Notes: generated by a model from the sequence alone, not told the origin. Shown: positions 1 to 9,086, counted from the stretch's first letter. The stretch is 64,000 bases of DNA from Nocardiopsis sp. FIRDI 009 (GCF_003386285.1 NZ_QPNC01000010.1:26661-90660); one strand, 5' to 3'. Numbers and translations are program-made.

Positions 1-973
1 GACCCTTGATCTCCTTGCTCCGCGGGTCGAAGTTCTTGTACACGCGGTGGCCGAAGCCCATCAGGCGGACCTCGCGGGCCTTCACGCGCGCCAGGAAGTC
101 CTCGATGCTGGTGCCCGAGTCGCGGATCTCCTCCAGCATCTCCAGCACGGCCTGGTTGGCGCCACCGTGGGACGGCCCGGACAGGGCGTTGATGCCCGCG
201 GCGATGCTGGCGAAGATGTCGGCCTGCGCGGAGCCGACCACGCGGACGGTGGCGGTGGAGCAGTTGAGCTCGTGGTCCGCGTGCAGGATGAGCAGCAGGT
301 CCACGGCTTTGCCGAACAGGTCGCCCAGCTCGCCGTCGGCGGCGTTGTCGCCGAACGTCATCCGGATGAAGTTCTCGACGTAGTCCAGGGAGGCGTCCGG
401 GGCGATCGGCTTCTCGCCGATGGAGTTGCGGTAGATGCGGGCCGCGATCGTCGGCAGCTTGGCCAACAGCCGGATCGTGGCGAGCTCCACCTGGTTCTCG
501 TCGGAGGGGTCGACGCTGTCGGCGTAGTACGCCGCGAGGGTGTTGACGGCGCTGGCCATCAGCGACATCGGGTGACCGTTGCGGGGCATCGCGTCGATGA
601 AGGTGCCCATCTCGGCCGGGATGTCGGCGTTCTCGCGCAGCTTGTCGGAGAACTCCTTGAGCTGACCGGGCTCCGGCAGCTCCCCGTAGATCACCAGGTA
701 GGCAACCTCAAGGAAGCTGCTTCCCACGGCGAGGTCCTGGATCGGGTACCCGCGGTAGCGCAGGATGCCCGCGGCCCCGTCGATGTAGGTGATCTTCGAG
801 CTACACGAAGCGGTGTTGCCGAACCCCGGATCCAGGGTGGTCATACCGGTCGCGCCCAGCAGGGTCTTCAGCTCGATGGTGCGCTCACCCTCGGTGCCGG
901 TGAACACCGGCAGCTTCAGTACGCCGCCCTCGTAGTGCAGCTCCACCGTGCGCTCTTTGTCGTCTTCGCTCAT
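1..973 (-). CDS. gltA: Citrate synthase (3' end beyond window)
   Basis: Condenses oxaloacetate with acetyl-CoA at the entry to the TCA cycle, in the cytoplasm. The frame opens at the ATG at 973 (MSEDDKERTVELHYEGG) and runs off the left edge, so about 324 residues are present and the C-terminus is missing. Visible family hallmarks are the beta-rich N-terminal segment, DPGFGNTASC, the active-site region LHADHELNCST and the block MGFGHRVYKNFDPRS with the second catalytic-region His. These match the large bacterial (type II) enzyme. It is transcribed leftward from an AT-rich promoter-like region at about 1045-1110. Nothing looks damaged in the part that can be seen. Confidence 0.97.
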   Translation of the reverse strand, partial: MSEDDKERTVELHYEGGVLKLPVFTGTEGERTIELKTLLGATGMTTLDPGFGNTASCSSKITYIDGAAGILRYRGYPIQDLAVGSSFLEVAYLVIYGELPEPGQLKEFSDKLRENADIPAEMGTFIDAMPRNGHPMSLMASAVNTLAAYYADSVDPSDENQVELATIRLLAKLPTIAARIYRNSIGEKPIAPDASLDYVENFIRMTFGDNAADGELGDLFGKAVDLLLILHADHELNCSTATVRVVGSAQADIFASIAAGINALSGPSHGGANQAVLEMLEEIRDSGTSIEDFLARVKAREVRLMGFGHRVYKNFDPRSKEIKG

Positions 974-1736
974 GCCCGAGGTCAACCTTTCCAGGCGGGG
1001 GATACGTGAGGTGCTCAGCCGCGGGGCGGTCAGCCGCCGCGTTCTTGATTCACTCGTTATTGTTCTGTTTTGTTAAACGACGGTTAAGCAAAATCATATA
1101 AGTTTCACCGATTCACGAACAGGTGACATGCAACACATACCCCGACGAGGGCAGAATTACCGCACGGTGAAGATTTACAAACTTTGCCGACCGTCGATTA
1201 CTCCGTGATCGCCCTGAGGCGTCGCGGGCGACACCGGGGGTCCCCCGATGGCGCCCAGCCTCCTGTGCCGGTCCCCTGAGCACTCCGCCACCCGTCGAAC
1301 CCGATGACCCCCGGACACCCTTCACAGATGTGGACAGGTACCGCGGAGCCCGGTGCGACGAGGTGTCCGTACGCGCCCTAGTGGCCTCCCCACAGGGTAC
1401 CTTCGCCCTGATCACGGGCGTTGAGGAGGGGTACCGACAGAGCGGTGATCTTGGCCTCTGCGGAGCGCCCCGCGACCCCGTCCGTCACTCTGGTCACACG
1501 TCGACGCGCCCACCGTGTTCGAGGGTGGTACGGAGGGCTCGTGAGTTCACACACGCATCGGGCGGCACGTGAGAACTCCGGTAAACGGCACGCACACGGT
1601 CATCGGACCGATGGTCCCGATTCCGCCCGGCCGTCGACCGTGTCCGCGCAGTCATTGACCCGGCGGAAGGGATGCTGCTGCCCCGAAAACACTGAAGTGA
1701 AACCCCCGAGTGACAGCTTTTTCGTCACAGTCGGGG
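974..1736. other. Intergenic region upstream of gltA
   Basis: About 760 bases without a convincing gene. The stretch 1045-1110 is strikingly AT-rich for this genome and lies where a gltA promoter would be expected. Short open frames on both strands have no family features and look like chance frames in GC-rich DNA. The stretch next to prfC holds no clear terminator. Confidence 0.6.
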
Positions 1737-3359
1737 CTACTCCTCCTCGACGCCTCCGGCCAGCAGCGGTTCCATGAACAGGTCGGGGTGGTCACGCTCG
1801 ATCACCCGCAACCGCCACTTGTTGTGCACCAACACCAACAGCTCCCCGTCACCCCGCCGACGCAGCACCTCCGCCCCGGACAGGGCGTGCAGCGCCGGCG
1901 CGGACTCGGCATCCGTGCGCCGGGCCACCGAGTACTCCAACGGCGAGGTCTCGATCGGGGAACGGAACTCCTGCTCCATACGGTGCCTGACCACGTCGAA
2001 CTGGAGCGGACCCACCGCCGCCAGCACCGGGGCCTGCTCCCCGCGCACGTCCGAGGTCAGCACCTGCACCACGCCCTCGGCGTCCAGCTGCGCGATCCCG
2101 CGCTGGAACTGCTTGTACTTGCCCGCGTCCTGTGCCCGCGCCACCACGAAGTGTTCGGGGGCAAAGCTCGGGATCGCCGGGAAGCTCACCTTGGGCCCGT
2201 CGTAGAGGGTGTCGCCCACCGCCAGCGCCTGGGCGTTGACCAGAGCGATCACGTCCCCCGGGTAGGCCACGTCGATCGTGGACCGGTCCGAGCCGAACAC
2301 CGCCTGGGTGTACTTGGTGGCGAACGGACGCCCCGTCGCCGCGTGGGTGAGCACCATCCCGCGCTCGAACCGGCCCGAGGAGATGCGCACGAACGCCATC
2401 CGGTCCCGGTGGTTGCGGTCCATGTTGGCCTGCATCTTGAACACCTGGCCGGAGAACGGCGCCGCCACCGGACGCGGCTCGCCCCTGTCGTCCGACTTGG
2501 CCGCCGGTGCGGGCGCCAGGTCCACGACCGCCTCCAGCAGCTGGCCCACACCGAAGTTGGGCAGCGCGGCGCCGAACAGCACCGGGGAGGACTCCCCCGC
2601 CAGGAAGGACTCCTCGTCGTAGTCGGCGCCCAAAGCCTCCAGCAGCTCGATCTCCTCCTGGGCCTGTTCCCACGCGGCGCCCTCGATCCGGGCCGCCTCG
2701 TCGGGGTCCAGGGTCTCCTCGATCGCCTTGCGCGCGCCGCCGGGGGTGCGGGTCATCTTGGTGTAGGTGCCGCTGGCGCGGTCGATCAGGCCCCGGAAGT
2801 CACCGGCGATGCCCACCGGCCAGTTCAGCGGGGTCGGCCGCAACCCGATGCGCTGCTCGATCTCGTCCAGCAGCTCCAGCGGCTCGCGGCCGGGCCGGTC
2901 CCACTTGTTGACGAAGGTGATGACGGGCATCTTCCGGGCCCGACACACGTCGAAGAGCTTGAGTGTCTGCGGCTCCAGGCCCTTGGCCGAGTCCAGCAGC
3001 ATGATCGCGCAGTCCACCGCTGAGAGCACCCGGTAGGTGTCCTCGGAGAAGTCGGCGTGGCCGGGGGTGTCCAGCAGGTTCAGCACCCGGTCGGAGTAGT
3101 CGATGCGCAGCGCGGCCGAGGTGATGGAGATCCCCCGGTCCTGCTCCATCTGCATCCAGTCCGAGGTCACCCCCTTGCGGTCGCCCTTGCCGTGGACCGC
3201 ACCGGCCGAGGAGATCGCCGCCGCGTGCAGGGCCAGAGCCTCGGTCAGCGTCGACTTACCGGCGTCGGGGTGGGAGATCACCGCGAAGGTGCGCCGCCGA
3301 CCCGCCTCCCGCGCGACCTCGGCCTCCTGCCGTGTCGTGCCCGCCTGATCCACGCTCAT
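1737..3359 (-). CDS. prfC: Peptide chain release factor 3
   Basis: Class II release factor, a translational GTPase that recycles RF1/RF2 from the ribosome after termination. The chosen start is the ATG at 3359 (MSVDQAGTTRQEAEVAREAG), giving 540 residues, close to the usual ~530. The P-loop is SHPDAGKSTL near residue 30, followed by the switch-region block DRGISITSAA, DTPGHADF, and NKWDRPGREP as the guanine-specificity motif. The C-terminus carries the RF3-type LQFDVV and NKWRLRVIERDHPDLF blocks. The open frame extends far upstream on this strand but that extension is non-coding in character. It is a single gene between gltA and a TetR regulator. Confidence 0.97.
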   Translation of the reverse strand: MSVDQAGTTRQEAEVAREAGRRRTFAVISHPDAGKSTLTEALALHAAAISSAGAVHGKGDRKGVTSDWMQMEQDRGISITSAALRIDYSDRVLNLLDTPGHADFSEDTYRVLSAVDCAIMLLDSAKGLEPQTLKLFDVCRARKMPVITFVNKWDRPGREPLELLDEIEQRIGLRPTPLNWPVGIAGDFRGLIDRASGTYTKMTRTPGGARKAIEETLDPDEAARIEGAAWEQAQEEIELLEALGADYDEESFLAGESSPVLFGAALPNFGVGQLLEAVVDLAPAPAAKSDDRGEPRPVAAPFSGQVFKMQANMDRNHRDRMAFVRISSGRFERGMVLTHAATGRPFATKYTQAVFGSDRSTIDVAYPGDVIALVNAQALAVGDTLYDGPKVSFPAIPSFAPEHFVVARAQDAGKYKQFQRGIAQLDAEGVVQVLTSDVRGEQAPVLAAVGPLQFDVVRHRMEQEFRSPIETSPLEYSVARRTDAESAPALHALSGAEVLRRRGDGELLVLVHNKWRLRVIERDHPDLFMEPLLAGGVEEE

Positions 3360-3451
3360 TCCCGTGCCCGTCCCGCGTCGCTGCCACTTCCCGACCCCGT
3401 CCAGAGTACGCCCGGTGGCGGACTCCCCGGAGCGCCCTGTGGACGACCCGG

Positions 3452-4276
3452 TCACGACGTCGCTCGCGGCCCCCGCACCGCCGCGGTGATCCGGCGCAGC
3501 AGCTCGTCCCGACCGGTGTCGCTGGGGTAGACCGCGACCAGCACGCTCTCGCCCGCGGGCGGCTCCGGCTCCGCCGGCTCCTCCCCGGCCGGGGTCCTCC
3601 CCCGCCCCTCGCCCTCCAGCACCGTCGCGGCCGTCCGGCGCACCAGGTCCGTCGCGGTGTCGAACCGCTCCCACACCCGCCCGGGGTCCTGGTCGGGGGC
3701 GCGCAGCCACGACCTCAGGACGTGGTTGTGCGCGGCGATCAGGGACGCGGCCACCACACCGGCCACCAGGGAGTGCCCCTCCCCGCGGTCGGCGGCCAGG
3801 TACCGGGTGAACGCCGCCTGGTAGCGGGCGGTCATGGCCACCTCGCGGTCGCGCAGCCGGGGGTGGGCGCGCACGAGCCGGTACCGGGGGACGGTGATCT
3901 CGGGGTCGCGCAGGTACCCCTGGAGGACCAGGCGCGCGGCCGCGCACACCGAGTCCAGCGGATCGTCGGGGGATGCCTCCAGGTAGCGGACCACGGTGGA
4001 GAAGAGTTCGTCGTGCTCGGCGAAGAGGATGTCCTCCTTCGACCCGAACCTGCGGAAGAGGCTGCGGCGGCTGACCCCCGTGGCCGCGGCGATGCCCTCC
4101 ATCGTGGTGGCCTCGAACCCGTCGTCGGTGAAGAGCCGGACCGCCGCGAGCACCACGTCGCGCGTGTCCACGCGCGCCGCGCCGCCCCGGCCCTCGGCGC
4201 GTTCCCGCGCACCCGTCCCGGCCACGGGTCCACCCCCTCCACCTCGACATCGTGGTCCGTCCGTCTCGGACGACAT
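3452..4276 (-). CDS. TetR-family transcriptional regulator
   Basis: One-component repressor with an N-terminal helix-turn-helix (VRLFTDDGFEATTMEGIAAA then GVSRRSLFRRFGSKEDILF, roughly residues 45-95) and a helical ligand-binding C-terminal half. The ATG at 4276 is chosen, giving about 274 residues; a GTG about 17 codons further in would also fit because the first ~30 residues are low complexity. It is divergent from the acyl-CoA dehydrogenase at 4399, and the 120-bp gap holds two equal palindromes. This suggests it represses that gene and itself, perhaps in response to an acyl-CoA. The ligand is unknown. Confidence 0.88.
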   Translation of the reverse strand: MSSETDGPRCRGGGGGPVAGTGARERAEGRGGAARVDTRDVVLAAVRLFTDDGFEATTMEGIAAATGVSRRSLFRRFGSKEDILFAEHDELFSTVVRYLEASPDDPLDSVCAAARLVLQGYLRDPEITVPRYRLVRAHPRLRDREVAMTARYQAAFTRYLAADRGEGHSLVAGVVAASLIAAHNHVLRSWLRAPDQDPGRVWERFDTATDLVRRTAATVLEGEGRGRTPAGEEPAEPEPPAGESVLVAVYPSDTGRDELLRRITAAVRGPRATS

Positions 4277-4329
4277 CCAGCAAGGTATCCGACCTCGTCT
4301 GTGTACTTCGTCCCGTTCACCCCCTACCC

Positions 4330-4364
4330 TGGCACTGAATGCCATACACCGGCACGCGGTGCCA
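4330..4364. promoter_or_regulatory. Tandem GGCA-N5-TGCC palindromes, probable TetR operators
   Basis: Two copies of the palindrome GGCA-N5-TGCC lie exactly 20 bp apart (GGCACTGAATGCC at 4331-4343 and GGCACGCGGTGCC at 4351-4363). They sit between the divergent TetR regulator and the acyl-CoA dehydrogenase. The two-helical-turn spacing fits binding of two dimers on one face of the DNA. Confidence 0.6.
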
Positions 4365-4398
4365 CAAGCCGGGACACGCCACCGGAGAGGGAGCGGAC

Positions 4399-5553
4399 AT
4401 GAGCGACTTCGACCTGTTCAAGACCAGCGAGGAGCACGAGGAGCTGCGCGAGGCCGTGCGCTCCGTCGCCGAGGACAAGATCGCCCCGCACGCGGCGGAG
4501 GTCGACGAGACCAGCTCCTTCCCCCAGGCGGCGCACGACGCCCTGGTCGCCACGGACTTCCACGCCGCGCACATCGAGGAGAAGTACGACGGCGTGGGCG
4601 CCGACGCCCTCGCGACCTGCATCATCATCGAGGAGGTCGCCCGCGCGTGCGCCTCGTCCTCGCTGATCCCGGCGGTCAACAAGCTCGGCACCATGCCGCT
4701 CATCCTCGGCGCGTCCGAGGAGGTCAAGCAGCGCTACCTGCCCGAGGTCGCCCGCGGCGAGGCGATGTTCTCCTACGGCCTGTCCGAGCGCGAGGCCGGT
4801 TCCGACACCGCGAGCATGCGCACCCAGGCCGTGGCCGACGGCGACGACTGGATCCTCAACGGCCAGAAGTCGTGGATCACCAACGCCGGGGTCAGCAAGT
4901 ACTACACGGTCCTGGCCGTGACCGACCCCGAGGGCGCCCGCGGCCGCAACATCTCGGCGTTCGTCCTGCACGCCGACGACGAGGGCTTCACCCTGGGCGA
5001 GCCCGAGCGCAAGCTCGGCATCAAGGGCTCCCCCACCCGTGAGCTGTTCTTCGACAACGTGCGCGTCCCCGGCGACCGCATGGTCGGCGCCCCCGGGGAG
5101 GGCCTCAAGATCGCTCTGCGCACCCTCGACCACACCCGCGTCACCATCGGCGCGCAGGCCGTCGGCATCGCCCAGGGCGCCCTGGACCACGCCGTGGCCT
5201 ACGTCAAGGAGCGCAAGCAGTTCGGCAAGGCCGTCGCCGACTTCCAGGGCGTGCAGTTCATGCTCGCCGACATGGCGATGAAGCTGGAGACCGCCCGCCA
5301 GATGGTCTACGTCGCGGCGGCCAAGTCCGAGCGCGGCGACGACGACCTGCCCTTCTACGGCGCCGCCGCCAAGTGCTGCGCCTCCGACGCGGCCATGGAG
5401 ATCACCACCGACGCCGTGCAGCTGCTGGGCGGCGCGGGCTACGTGAAGGACTTCCCGCTGGAGCGCATGATGCGCGACGCCAAGATCACCCAGATCTACG
5501 AGGGCACCAACCAGATCCAGCGCCTGGTGATGGCCCGCCAGCTGCTCAAGTAG
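4399..5553 (+). CDS. Acyl-CoA dehydrogenase
   Basis: FAD-dependent enzyme for the first step of beta-oxidation or branched-chain/short-chain acyl-CoA catabolism, passing electrons to ETF. The ATG at 4399 is preceded by GGAGAGGGAG and gives 384 residues, normal for the family. Visible are the FAD/substrate signature YGLSEREAGSDTASMRTQ, the second signature RMMRDAKITQIYEGTNQIQR, and the catalytic Glu within IYEGTNQI at about residue 368. An earlier in-frame ATG at 4339 falls inside the putative operators and is rejected. A strong hairpin follows the stop. Substrate chain length cannot be read from the sequence. Confidence 0.95.
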   Translation: MSDFDLFKTSEEHEELREAVRSVAEDKIAPHAAEVDETSSFPQAAHDALVATDFHAAHIEEKYDGVGADALATCIIIEEVARACASSSLIPAVNKLGTMPLILGASEEVKQRYLPEVARGEAMFSYGLSEREAGSDTASMRTQAVADGDDWILNGQKSWITNAGVSKYYTVLAVTDPEGARGRNISAFVLHADDEGFTLGEPERKLGIKGSPTRELFFDNVRVPGDRMVGAPGEGLKIALRTLDHTRVTIGAQAVGIAQGALDHAVAYVKERKQFGKAVADFQGVQFMLADMAMKLETARQMVYVAAAKSERGDDDLPFYGAAAKCCASDAAMEITTDAVQLLGGAGYVKDFPLERMMRDAKITQIYEGTNQIQRLVMARQLLK

Positions 5554-5562
5554 GCCGCAGGA

Positions 5563-5627
5563 ACGCCGAGGCCCCGGCCGTCCCGCCCCTCCACCGGAGC
5601 GGAGCGGAACGGCCGGGGCCTCGGCGT
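5563..5627 (+). terminator. Hairpin after acyl-CoA dehydrogenase
   Basis: Arms CGCCGAGGCCCCGGCCG (5564-5580) and CGGCCGGGGCCTCGGCG (5610-5626) are perfect 17-bp complements around a 29-nt loop. They lie between the dehydrogenase stop and the converging hicA stop, so a bidirectional terminator is likely. There is no U-run, as is usual in actinomycetes. Confidence 0.7.
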
Positions 5628-5640
5628 GCGCGGGCGAGGC

Positions 5641-5859
5641 TCAGCGGAGGGCTCGAAGGTCCTCCAGGCTCAGCCCCGCCTGGGTCAGGATCGATCGGAG
5701 TGTGCCTCGCTTGAGTTCCTTGTGCATCGGCACGATCACGATCCTGAACTCCTTGCGGAGCCTGACGTGGTCACCGCGTGTGGTGACGTGCTCGAATCCG
5801 GCCTTCTCCAGGGCACGCTCGACCTCGCGACCGGAGAGCACGGGACAGTGCGGCCCCAT
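5641..5859 (-). CDS. hicA: HicA-type mRNA interferase toxin
   Basis: Small (72 aa) toxin of the HicA/YcfA family, a double-stranded-RNA-binding-fold ribonuclease that cleaves mRNA when free of antitoxin. Seen in the protein: LSGREVERALEKAGFE, then TRGDHVRLRKE with the expected active-site His, and IVPMHKELKRGTLRSILTQA, the conserved C-terminal block. Its start codon overlaps the stop of the upstream gene by one base (TGATG), so translation is probably coupled. Length and motifs look intact. Confidence 0.82.
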   Translation of the reverse strand: MGPHCPVLSGREVERALEKAGFEHVTTRGDHVRLRKEFRIVIVPMHKELKRGTLRSILTQAGLSLEDLRALR

Positions 5860-6083
5860 CAGGCGGGGACTCGGACGTCGACCGGGGCGATCATGGTCAA
5901 CGTCGGCAGCTCGGGCGTCTCCCCGTCCTCGAAGTACGGTTCGAGTGCCTCGCGAAGGTTGGCGACGGCCTCCTCGACCGTCTCGCCCTGGGAGGCGACC
6001 TCGACCTCGACGCCTCTGGCGACGTATCCACCGAGTTCGGTGTCCGGAGTGACCGTGGCGTTGAGGTGCAGCGTGCGCTCCAT
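5859..6083 (-). CDS. hicB: HicB-type antitoxin
   Basis: 74-residue partner of the following toxin. The pattern LNATVTPDTELGGYVA, then GVEVEVASQGETVEEAVANL, then REALEPYF is the partially degraded RNase-H-like HicB fold. No separate DNA-binding tail is evident, so autoregulation may depend on the complex or on another factor. The antitoxin gene comes first and overlaps the toxin start. Confidence 0.8.
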   Translation of the reverse strand: MERTLHLNATVTPDTELGGYVARGVEVEVASQGETVEEAVANLREALEPYFEDGETPELPTLTMIAPVDVRVPA

Positions 6084-6128
6084 GCCCCTCAGCGCAGCCG
6101 AGCCGGGCCGGGGAGTCCCGGGACCGGC

Positions 6129-6941
6129 TCAGACCGTGGACTCGCGGACGAAGCGCGCGAAGGGGATCGGGTCGCGGCCCAGTGCCGTGCGCACGTCCCC
6201 GGTGACCCGCGCGGCGGCACCGGCGACGGCGGCGGCGAACCGCTCGTTGAGCGTGTCCACGTACCGTTCGCCCCACCCCCGGTCGGTGGCCCGGAAGTAG
6301 AACCGCGACTCGTCCACCGACTTGAACCGCCACACCGGGCTGTCGGTGCCCTTCGTCATCCGCACCGCCTCCCGGAACGGGAGCGCCTGGGGCCCGGTCA
6401 GCGTGTACTCCCGTCGGTGGTGGTCCTCCAGCAGGGCCGCGACCGCCGTATCGGCCACGTCCCGGGCGTCCACGAAGCTCACCGCCGTGTTCTTCCGGAC
6501 CGGGAGTTCGAGCCTGCCGTTGCGGGCGCGCGCCAGACCGGCGAAGGTGCCCTCGGTGAAGTCCTGGTCGAGCCAGTTCGGGCGCAGCACCGTCCACCGC
6601 GCGAACAGCTCCTTCGCCCGGAGTTCGGCGGCGCGCTGGTCGGAGTCCGAGGGGGCGTGCTCGGTGCCCATCGCCGACATGACCACGGCGTGCTCCACCC
6701 CGGCCTCCGCCGCCCGGGTCAGGAAGCCCGCCACCCGTCCGCCCAGGCCGAGGCCGACGGGCGTCACCACGAAGACGCGCTCGACGCCCTTGAGGACGTC
6801 GTCCCACCCGGTGGTGTCCGTCCAGTCCAGACGGGTCTCCGACGTCCGCGACGCCCCCGTCGCGGCCACCCCGCGCCGACGCAGCCCGGCCAGGACGCGC
6901 CGGCCCACCATCCCGGTGGCTCCGGTGACGAGTGTGCTCAT
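6129..6941 (-). CDS. NmrA-like NAD(P)-dependent sugar epimerase/reductase
   Basis: Rossmann-fold protein of the atypical short-chain dehydrogenase (NmrA/SDR) group, 270 residues from the ATG at 6941. The dinucleotide loop is LVTGATGMVGRRVLAGLRRR (residues 3-22), followed by VERVFVVTPVG, AVVMSAMGTEH and the substrate-side block TVLRPNWLDQDFTEG. Members act as oxidoreductases or as NADP-sensing regulators; which applies here cannot be told. It stands alone between hicBA and a two-component system. Confidence 0.85.
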   Translation of the reverse strand: MSTLVTGATGMVGRRVLAGLRRRGVAATGASRTSETRLDWTDTTGWDDVLKGVERVFVVTPVGLGLGGRVAGFLTRAAEAGVEHAVVMSAMGTEHAPSDSDQRAAELRAKELFARWTVLRPNWLDQDFTEGTFAGLARARNGRLELPVRKNTAVSFVDARDVADTAVAALLEDHHRREYTLTGPQALPFREAVRMTKGTDSPVWRFKSVDESRFYFRATDRGWGERYVDTLNERFAAAVAGAAARVTGDVRTALGRDPIPFARFVRESTV

Positions 6942-7209
6942 CGGACAGACCCCCCACGATCGGTTCGCTCCGGGGGGCGTGTCCCCCCGCTCCGCGCGCC
7001 CCGTTCGGGCCCCACGGTACCGACCGGCGCGCACCGCGCGTGACGTTCCGGTTTCGGGGCCGCCCGGCGCCGGCGGCCGCCACCGCGAGGTCGGCGGACA
7101 GGGCGCGGTCGCCGACGCCCCGCAGGACCCCGCGCACGGGACCGCGCCGGGGCGCGGGGGCATGCATCGAACGCCGGTGTCCGGCCGGGCGAGCCGTAGA
7201 CTCCGGGCG

Positions 7210-8400
7210 ATGAACGCTGCCACGCCCCCCGAACCGCGACGACGGCGCAGTGCGCGCGACTGGGCCGTGGACCTGGCGATGTTCCTGCTCGCCGTGGGGT
7301 TCGGTCTCATGGTCATCGCGGACCCCGGCCAGTCCCCGCACGGCCCGATCGGCCCGGACGCGCGTCGCGACCTCCCCCTCTGGCTGGCCGTCACCGAGCA
7401 GCTGGTCGCCTTCGCGGGCTGCGCGGCGCTGTGGTGGCGGCGGAGCCGCCCGGTCGGGATCGCCGTGGTCCTGGTCGTGCTGTCGGGTGTGTCCGCGCTC
7501 ATCGCCGGGGCGATGCTCATCGCCCTGTTCTCCCTGGCGGTGCACCGCCCTCCGAAGGTCAGCCTCTCGGTGTTCGGGCTCGCCGTGGGGGCGTCCTTCC
7601 TCCACTCGGCCCTGTGGCCCGACCCCTTCGTCCCGCTCTTCGTCGACTTCCTGCTGGGGGTGGCGATCCTGGGCACCGTCACCGGCTGGGGCCTGACCGT
7701 CCACCACCGCAGGAAGCTCGTGGAGTCGCTGCGCGACCGCGCCGTGCACGCGGAGGCCGAGGCCCGGCTCCGGGCGGAGCAGGCCCAGCACCAGGTCCGC
7801 GAGGCCATCGCCCGGGAGATCCACGACGTGCTCGGCCACCGGCTGTCCATGCTCAGCGTGCACGCGGGCGCCCTGGAGTACCGGCCCGACGCCTCCTCCG
7901 AGGAGGTCGCCCGCTCGGCGTCGGTGATCCGCGAGAGCGCGCACCAGGCGCTCCAGGACCTGCGGGAGGTGATCGGCGTGCTGCGCGCCCCCGTGGGCGA
8001 GCTGCCCCAGCCCACGCTGGCCGACCTGGAGCAGCTCGTGGAGGAGGCGGACCACGTCGGCGCCCGGGTGGAGCTGGTGCGCGACCACGAGGGCACGGTG
8101 CCCGAACGGGTGGGGCGCACCGTCTACCGGGTCGTCCAGGAGGCCCTGACCAACGTCCGCAAGCACGCGGCCGGAGCCGACACCCTCGTCCGCGTGGCGG
8201 GCGCACCCGGCGAGGGGCTGACCGTGGAGGTGCGCAACGGCCCCGCCTCCGCGCCCCGGCCGCCCGGTCCGGTCGACGGCGCGGGACAGGGGCTCGTCGG
8301 GTTGGCCGAACGCCTGTCGCTGGCGTCGGGCCGCCTGGAGTACGGGCCGACCGACGGTGGTGGCTGGCGTCTGTCCGCGTGGCTACCGTGGCCGGCATGA
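7210..8400 (+). CDS. Sensor histidine kinase (NarL/DesK type)
   Basis: 396-residue membrane kinase with about five hydrophobic segments between residues 15 and 165. They are followed by a short coiled coil and a HisKA_3 dimerisation block AREIHDVLGHRLSML, with the phospho-accepting His near residue 205. The HATPase domain shows VVQEALTNVRKHA (N box) and GQGLVGLAERL (G box). There is no extracytoplasmic sensor domain, so it may sense a membrane or small-molecule signal. The stop overlaps the start of the response regulator by four bases (ATGA). Confidence 0.93.
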   Translation: MNAATPPEPRRRRSARDWAVDLAMFLLAVGFGLMVIADPGQSPHGPIGPDARRDLPLWLAVTEQLVAFAGCAALWWRRSRPVGIAVVLVVLSGVSALIAGAMLIALFSLAVHRPPKVSLSVFGLAVGASFLHSALWPDPFVPLFVDFLLGVAILGTVTGWGLTVHHRRKLVESLRDRAVHAEAEARLRAEQAQHQVREAIAREIHDVLGHRLSMLSVHAGALEYRPDASSEEVARSASVIRESAHQALQDLREVIGVLRAPVGELPQPTLADLEQLVEEADHVGARVELVRDHEGTVPERVGRTVYRVVQEALTNVRKHAAGADTLVRVAGAPGEGLTVEVRNGPASAPRPPGPVDGAGQGLVGLAERLSLASGRLEYGPTDGGGWRLSAWLPWPA

Positions 8401-9086
8401 GCGAGACCGAACGGGACACCCGCGAGATCGGTGTGGTGATCGTCGACGACGACGCGCTGGTGCGGGTCGGCCTGGTGATGATGATGGGCGGCGCGCCCGA
8501 CATCCGGGTCCTGGCCGAGGCGGGGGACGGCGGCGCCGTCCCCGACCTGGTCGACGAGCACGCGCCGGACGTGGTGCTGATGGACATCCGGATGCCGACG
8601 GTGGACGGTCTGACCGCCACCGAGCGCCTGCGGTCCCGGCCCGACGCCCCCGAGGTGCTCGTCCTCACCACCTTCGACGCCGACGAGCACGTTCTGCGCG
8701 CCCTGCGCGCGGGGGCGGCGGGCTTCCTGCTCAAGGACACCCCGCCCGCGCAGATCGTGGAGTCCGTCCGCCAGGTGGCCCGCGGCCTGCCCGTCCTGTC
8801 GCCCGGCGTGACGCGCCGCCTCATCGACCGGGTGACCGCGGGCGACCACGGCGGGCGCGCGGAGCGGGCACGGGAGCGGCTCGCGGCGCTCAACGCGCGC
8901 GAGCTCGACGTGGCGGTGGCCGTGGGGCAGGGGCGGTCCAACGCCGACATCGCCTCGCGGCTGTTCCTGAGCGTGCCGACGGTCAAGACGCACGTGTCCA
9001 GCGTCCTCACCAAGCTCGGGCTCAACAACCGGGTGCAGATCGCCCTGCTGGTGCACGACGCCCGGCTCCTCGACGGAACGGACTGA
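8397..9086 (+). CDS. LuxR/NarL-family response regulator
   Basis: 229-residue partner of the upstream kinase. The receiver domain has the acidic pocket VIVDDDAL, the phosphorylatable Asp in LMDIRMP (about residue 63), the switch Thr in LTTFD and the Lys in LLKDTPP. The C-terminal LuxR helix-turn-helix is LNARELDVAVAVGQGRSN through VPTVKTHVSSVLTKLGLNNR. It is translationally coupled to the kinase. Targets cannot be deduced; no ABC transporter of the usual kind lies next to it. Confidence 0.94.
   Translation: MSETERDTREIGVVIVDDDALVRVGLVMMMGGAPDIRVLAEAGDGGAVPDLVDEHAPDVVLMDIRMPTVDGLTATERLRSRPDAPEVLVLTTFDADEHVLRALRAGAAGFLLKDTPPAQIVESVRQVARGLPVLSPGVTRRLIDRVTAGDHGGRAERARERLAALNARELDVAVAVGQGRSNADIASRLFLSVPTVKTHVSSVLTKLGLNNRVQIALLVHDARLLDGTD

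Noticed and set aside
1113..1572. Small frames in the gltA-prfC gap
   Set aside because: No ribosome sites, no domains and compositions typical of chance frames.
3360..4283. Long N-terminal extension of release factor 3
   Set aside because: The extra frame is Arg/Gly-rich, covers the TetR gene in another frame and has no family similarity; RF3 begins normally at 3359.
7210..9086. Histidine kinase as part of a conservon with the P450 pair
   Set aside because: It is a NarL/DesK-type kinase coupled to a response regulator, on the other strand and 3 kb from the P450s; roadblock, DUF742 and GTPase genes are missing.
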